7,459 nt of DNA from Flavobacteriaceae bacterium (GTDB lineage Bacteria > Bacteroidota > Bacteroidia > Flavobacteriales > Flavobacteriaceae): positions 1-7,459 of the forward strand of contig NZDM01000044.1 of assembly GCA_002690085.1 (NCBI GenBank). Reading direction: 5' to 3'. Position 1 is the stretch's first letter. Each line of letters begins with the position of its first letter. Below, piece by piece: positions 6,143 to 7,459 of the stretch. The position numbers were made by a program, and so were the translations under genes. The notes under the pieces were generated by a model that saw only the letters and a program-made list of their open reading frames with translations, was not told the DNA's origin and searched no databases.

Positions 6143-7117
6143 ATGGAAACAAAACTTATTTATTTAATGTCAATTATATTCTCTTTAGGAGTTTATAATT
6201 GTAACGAGGCTGATGGTGGATCTTCTCAATCTCCTCCTAATGCAAGTACTTTTACAAGCATTGAAGATTTGAGAAATTCATTAAAACCTGACCCACATGT
6301 TGAAACGATAGATCCTTCTGCAAGTTTTTCAATATCGGGTCCTGATGGTACAACTATTACATGCACAGGGAACTCCATATTAGACAGTGGTGGTAATCAG
6401 GTTACTGACAATGTTATAATTTCTCTGTATGAATTCAACACTGTCGATGAAATGATTCTAGCGAAAGCTCCCACGACTTCAAATGGTAACCTCTTAGTTA
6501 CAGGTGGAAGTTTTGAGGTCACAGCAGAAAATGCCACAACTGGTGAAGAATTACAATTCACAAGTTGGGGATGTCAATGTTCTTTGAATATACAAACTAA
6601 CCCATCAACAACCCATCAAAACCAGATGATATTATTTGATGGCAACACGAATAATGTTGATAATAACGGTTTAGAAGTAGTTGATTGGGATCCAGCCAAC
6701 GCAGATGGAGGTACTGGTGCTCAGGGAGTTTTTACGGCATTTGGAATTGATATGGGTTTTTCAAATTGTGATGTATTATATGATATGGCTGGTCAAAATG
6801 GAACTCAATTTGAAGTAACAGTAAGTGGTGTAACAGATTATACTAGCAATGTAGAAGTTTGGTTAATTATTGATGATTTTCCATCAGTTGTAATGTTGAC
6901 TTCTGTTAACTCTACTCCTGCTCTTCAAACCTATGTTGGTTCAATTCCAACTGGACTTAATGGAACTTTAATAGGTATTCACATTGATGATGATAACTTC
7001 TTGAGATTTGGATCTTTACCGATTACAGTAGCCGGAGATGACTCATTCAACATAGATGTTGATTACGGTACAGAGGCAGAATTTGCAGCCTTGGTTGAAT
7101 CACTAGTAGTAAACTAG
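6143..7117 (+). CDS. Probable envelope lipoprotein of unknown function
   Basis: A 324-residue protein starting METK, then a hydrophobic stretch (residues 5-17) ending in GVYNC. C20 is the likely lipidated cysteine, although Asn before it makes the lipobox non-canonical. The following NEADGGSSQSPP is an acidic and flexible linker; acidic residues just after the cysteine act as surface-export signals in some Bacteroidetes, which hints at outer-leaflet exposure. The mature part looks all-beta. A first module (about 60-140) holds DGTTITCTGNSI, then TTSNGNLLVTGGSFEVTA (111-128). A second (about 195-305) holds MGFSNCDVLYD (204-214) and a later stretch ending IPTGLNGTLIGIHI. From memory, similar SNGxLLxxGGxxxVxA and GWxNCD patterns recur in uncharacterised Bacteroidetes envelope proteins. 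Cysteines C74, C144, C146 and C209 could form disulfides. The ATG follows an A-rich CAATAAA with no Shine-Dalgarno. It may be co-transcribed with the propeller gene. No enzymatic function is claimed. Confidence 0.8.
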   Translation: METKLIYLMSIIFSLGVYNCNEADGGSSQSPPNASTFTSIEDLRNSLKPDPHVETIDPSASFSISGPDGTTITCTGNSILDSGGNQVTDNVIISLYEFNTVDEMILAKAPTTSNGNLLVTGGSFEVTAENATTGEELQFTSWGCQCSLNIQTNPSTTHQNQMILFDGNTNNVDNNGLEVVDWDPANADGGTGAQGVFTAFGIDMGFSNCDVLYDMAGQNGTQFEVTVSGVTDYTSNVEVWLIIDDFPSVVMLTSVNSTPALQTYVGSIPTGLNGTLIGIHIDDDNFLRFGSLPITVAGDDSFNIDVDYGTEAEFAALVESLVVN

Positions 7118-7459
7118 TCTTTGACTATTTTAAAATTGTGAGTGCTTGAATCGTCAAATACTTTTAATAGGTAAATTCCAGTACTTAAGGAATTTAGTTT
7201 TAGAGTATTTTCTTTATGAGCACTCATTATTTTTTTTCCGTGTATATCGAAAATTTCAATATCATATAATTCATTAATACCATCAATTACTAAGACATTG
7301 GAAACGGGATTTGGGTATATTTTAACTAAATTGATTGCAAAATCATCAGTGCTGAATGTGCAATTTGATGAAATTTGATCTCCAACGAAATTCCAACCGA
7401 AATTGTCTATCAAAGATTGTCTCTCATTGTAACTATTACAATAGATCAAATTTTCTGCT
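7114..7459 (-). CDS. C-terminal fragment of a T9SS-exported protein (partial)
   Basis: The frame is open to the right edge of the window: it continues upstream of the TTG at 7449 as in-frame Ala-Glu-Asn, so that TTG is not a real start and the N-terminus is missing. About 114 residues are visible. The last 70 or so form a type A T9SS C-terminal sorting domain: IYPNPVSNVLVIDG, then YDIEIFDIHGKKI, LNSLSTGIYLLKV and a basic end FKIVKD. Before it lies YCNSYNERQSLIDNFGWNFVGD followed shortly by a cysteine. This resembles the segment that closes BspA-type leucine-rich (DUF285) repeat proteins in this group, so the missing part may be such a repeat array; that is recollection, not proof. It is convergent with the lipoprotein gene and overlaps it by 4 bp with no terminator between. 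Confidence 0.88.
   Translation of the reverse strand, partial: AENLIYCNSYNERQSLIDNFGWNFVGDQISSNCTFSTDDFAINLVKIYPNPVSNVLVIDGINELYDIEIFDIHGKKIMSAHKENTLKLNSLSTGIYLLKVFDDSSTHNFKIVKD

Noticed and set aside
1..7459. CRISPR array, transposase, insertion-sequence ends, toxin-antitoxin pair or defence genes
   Set aside because: No regularly spaced repeats, paired terminal inverted repeats or matching proteins were seen on either strand.

Overview
The window looks like a chromosomal segment of a Bacteroidetes bacterium, most likely of the class Flavobacteriia. The evidence is the two type IX secretion (T9SS) type A C-terminal sorting domains, the absence of Shine-Dalgarno sequences, A/T-rich translation starts, and several matches to the Bacteroidetes promoter -7 box TAnnTTTG. 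The tmRNA tag peptide GENNYALAA also fits this group. Genus and species cannot be named from the sequence alone.

Left half (1-2415), housekeeping genes. Positions 1-417 hold no gene, only a possible leftward promoter and two small dyads. A 63-residue cold-shock-domain protein (418-609, +) faces a 403-residue dehydrogenase of the alanine dehydrogenase/transhydrogenase fold (674-1885, -). The dehydrogenase best resembles lysine-forming saccharopine dehydrogenases. The two genes share a 14-bp bidirectional terminator (636-667). Divergent from the dehydrogenase is a complete tmRNA gene, ssrA (1982-2375, +), with its own promoter, tag reading frame, encoded CCA end and strong terminator. It is an RNA gene, and the short open frames that cross it are shadows.

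Right half (2416-7459), cell-surface genes. This part is visibly more A/T-rich. It carries a 1137-residue secreted protein with at least nine Asp-box (BNR/sortilin-type) repeats, a PKD-like domain, a GEVED domain and a T9SS sorting tail (2612-6025, +). Next comes a 324-residue probable lipoprotein of unknown function (6143-7117, +). The third gene is the C-terminal end of another T9SS-exported protein (7114-7459, -), cut by the window edge. The last two genes are convergent and their stop codons overlap inside one CTAG.

How they work together: the left half combines ribosome rescue (tmRNA), RNA chaperoning (cold-shock protein) and amino-acid metabolism, each apparently transcribed on its own. 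The right half is a short run of envelope and exported proteins of unknown substrate. No mobile element, CRISPR array, toxin-antitoxin pair or recognisable defence system was seen. Nothing here clearly amounts to an undescribed system. The least explained genes are the large Asp-box protein and the neighbouring lipoprotein.
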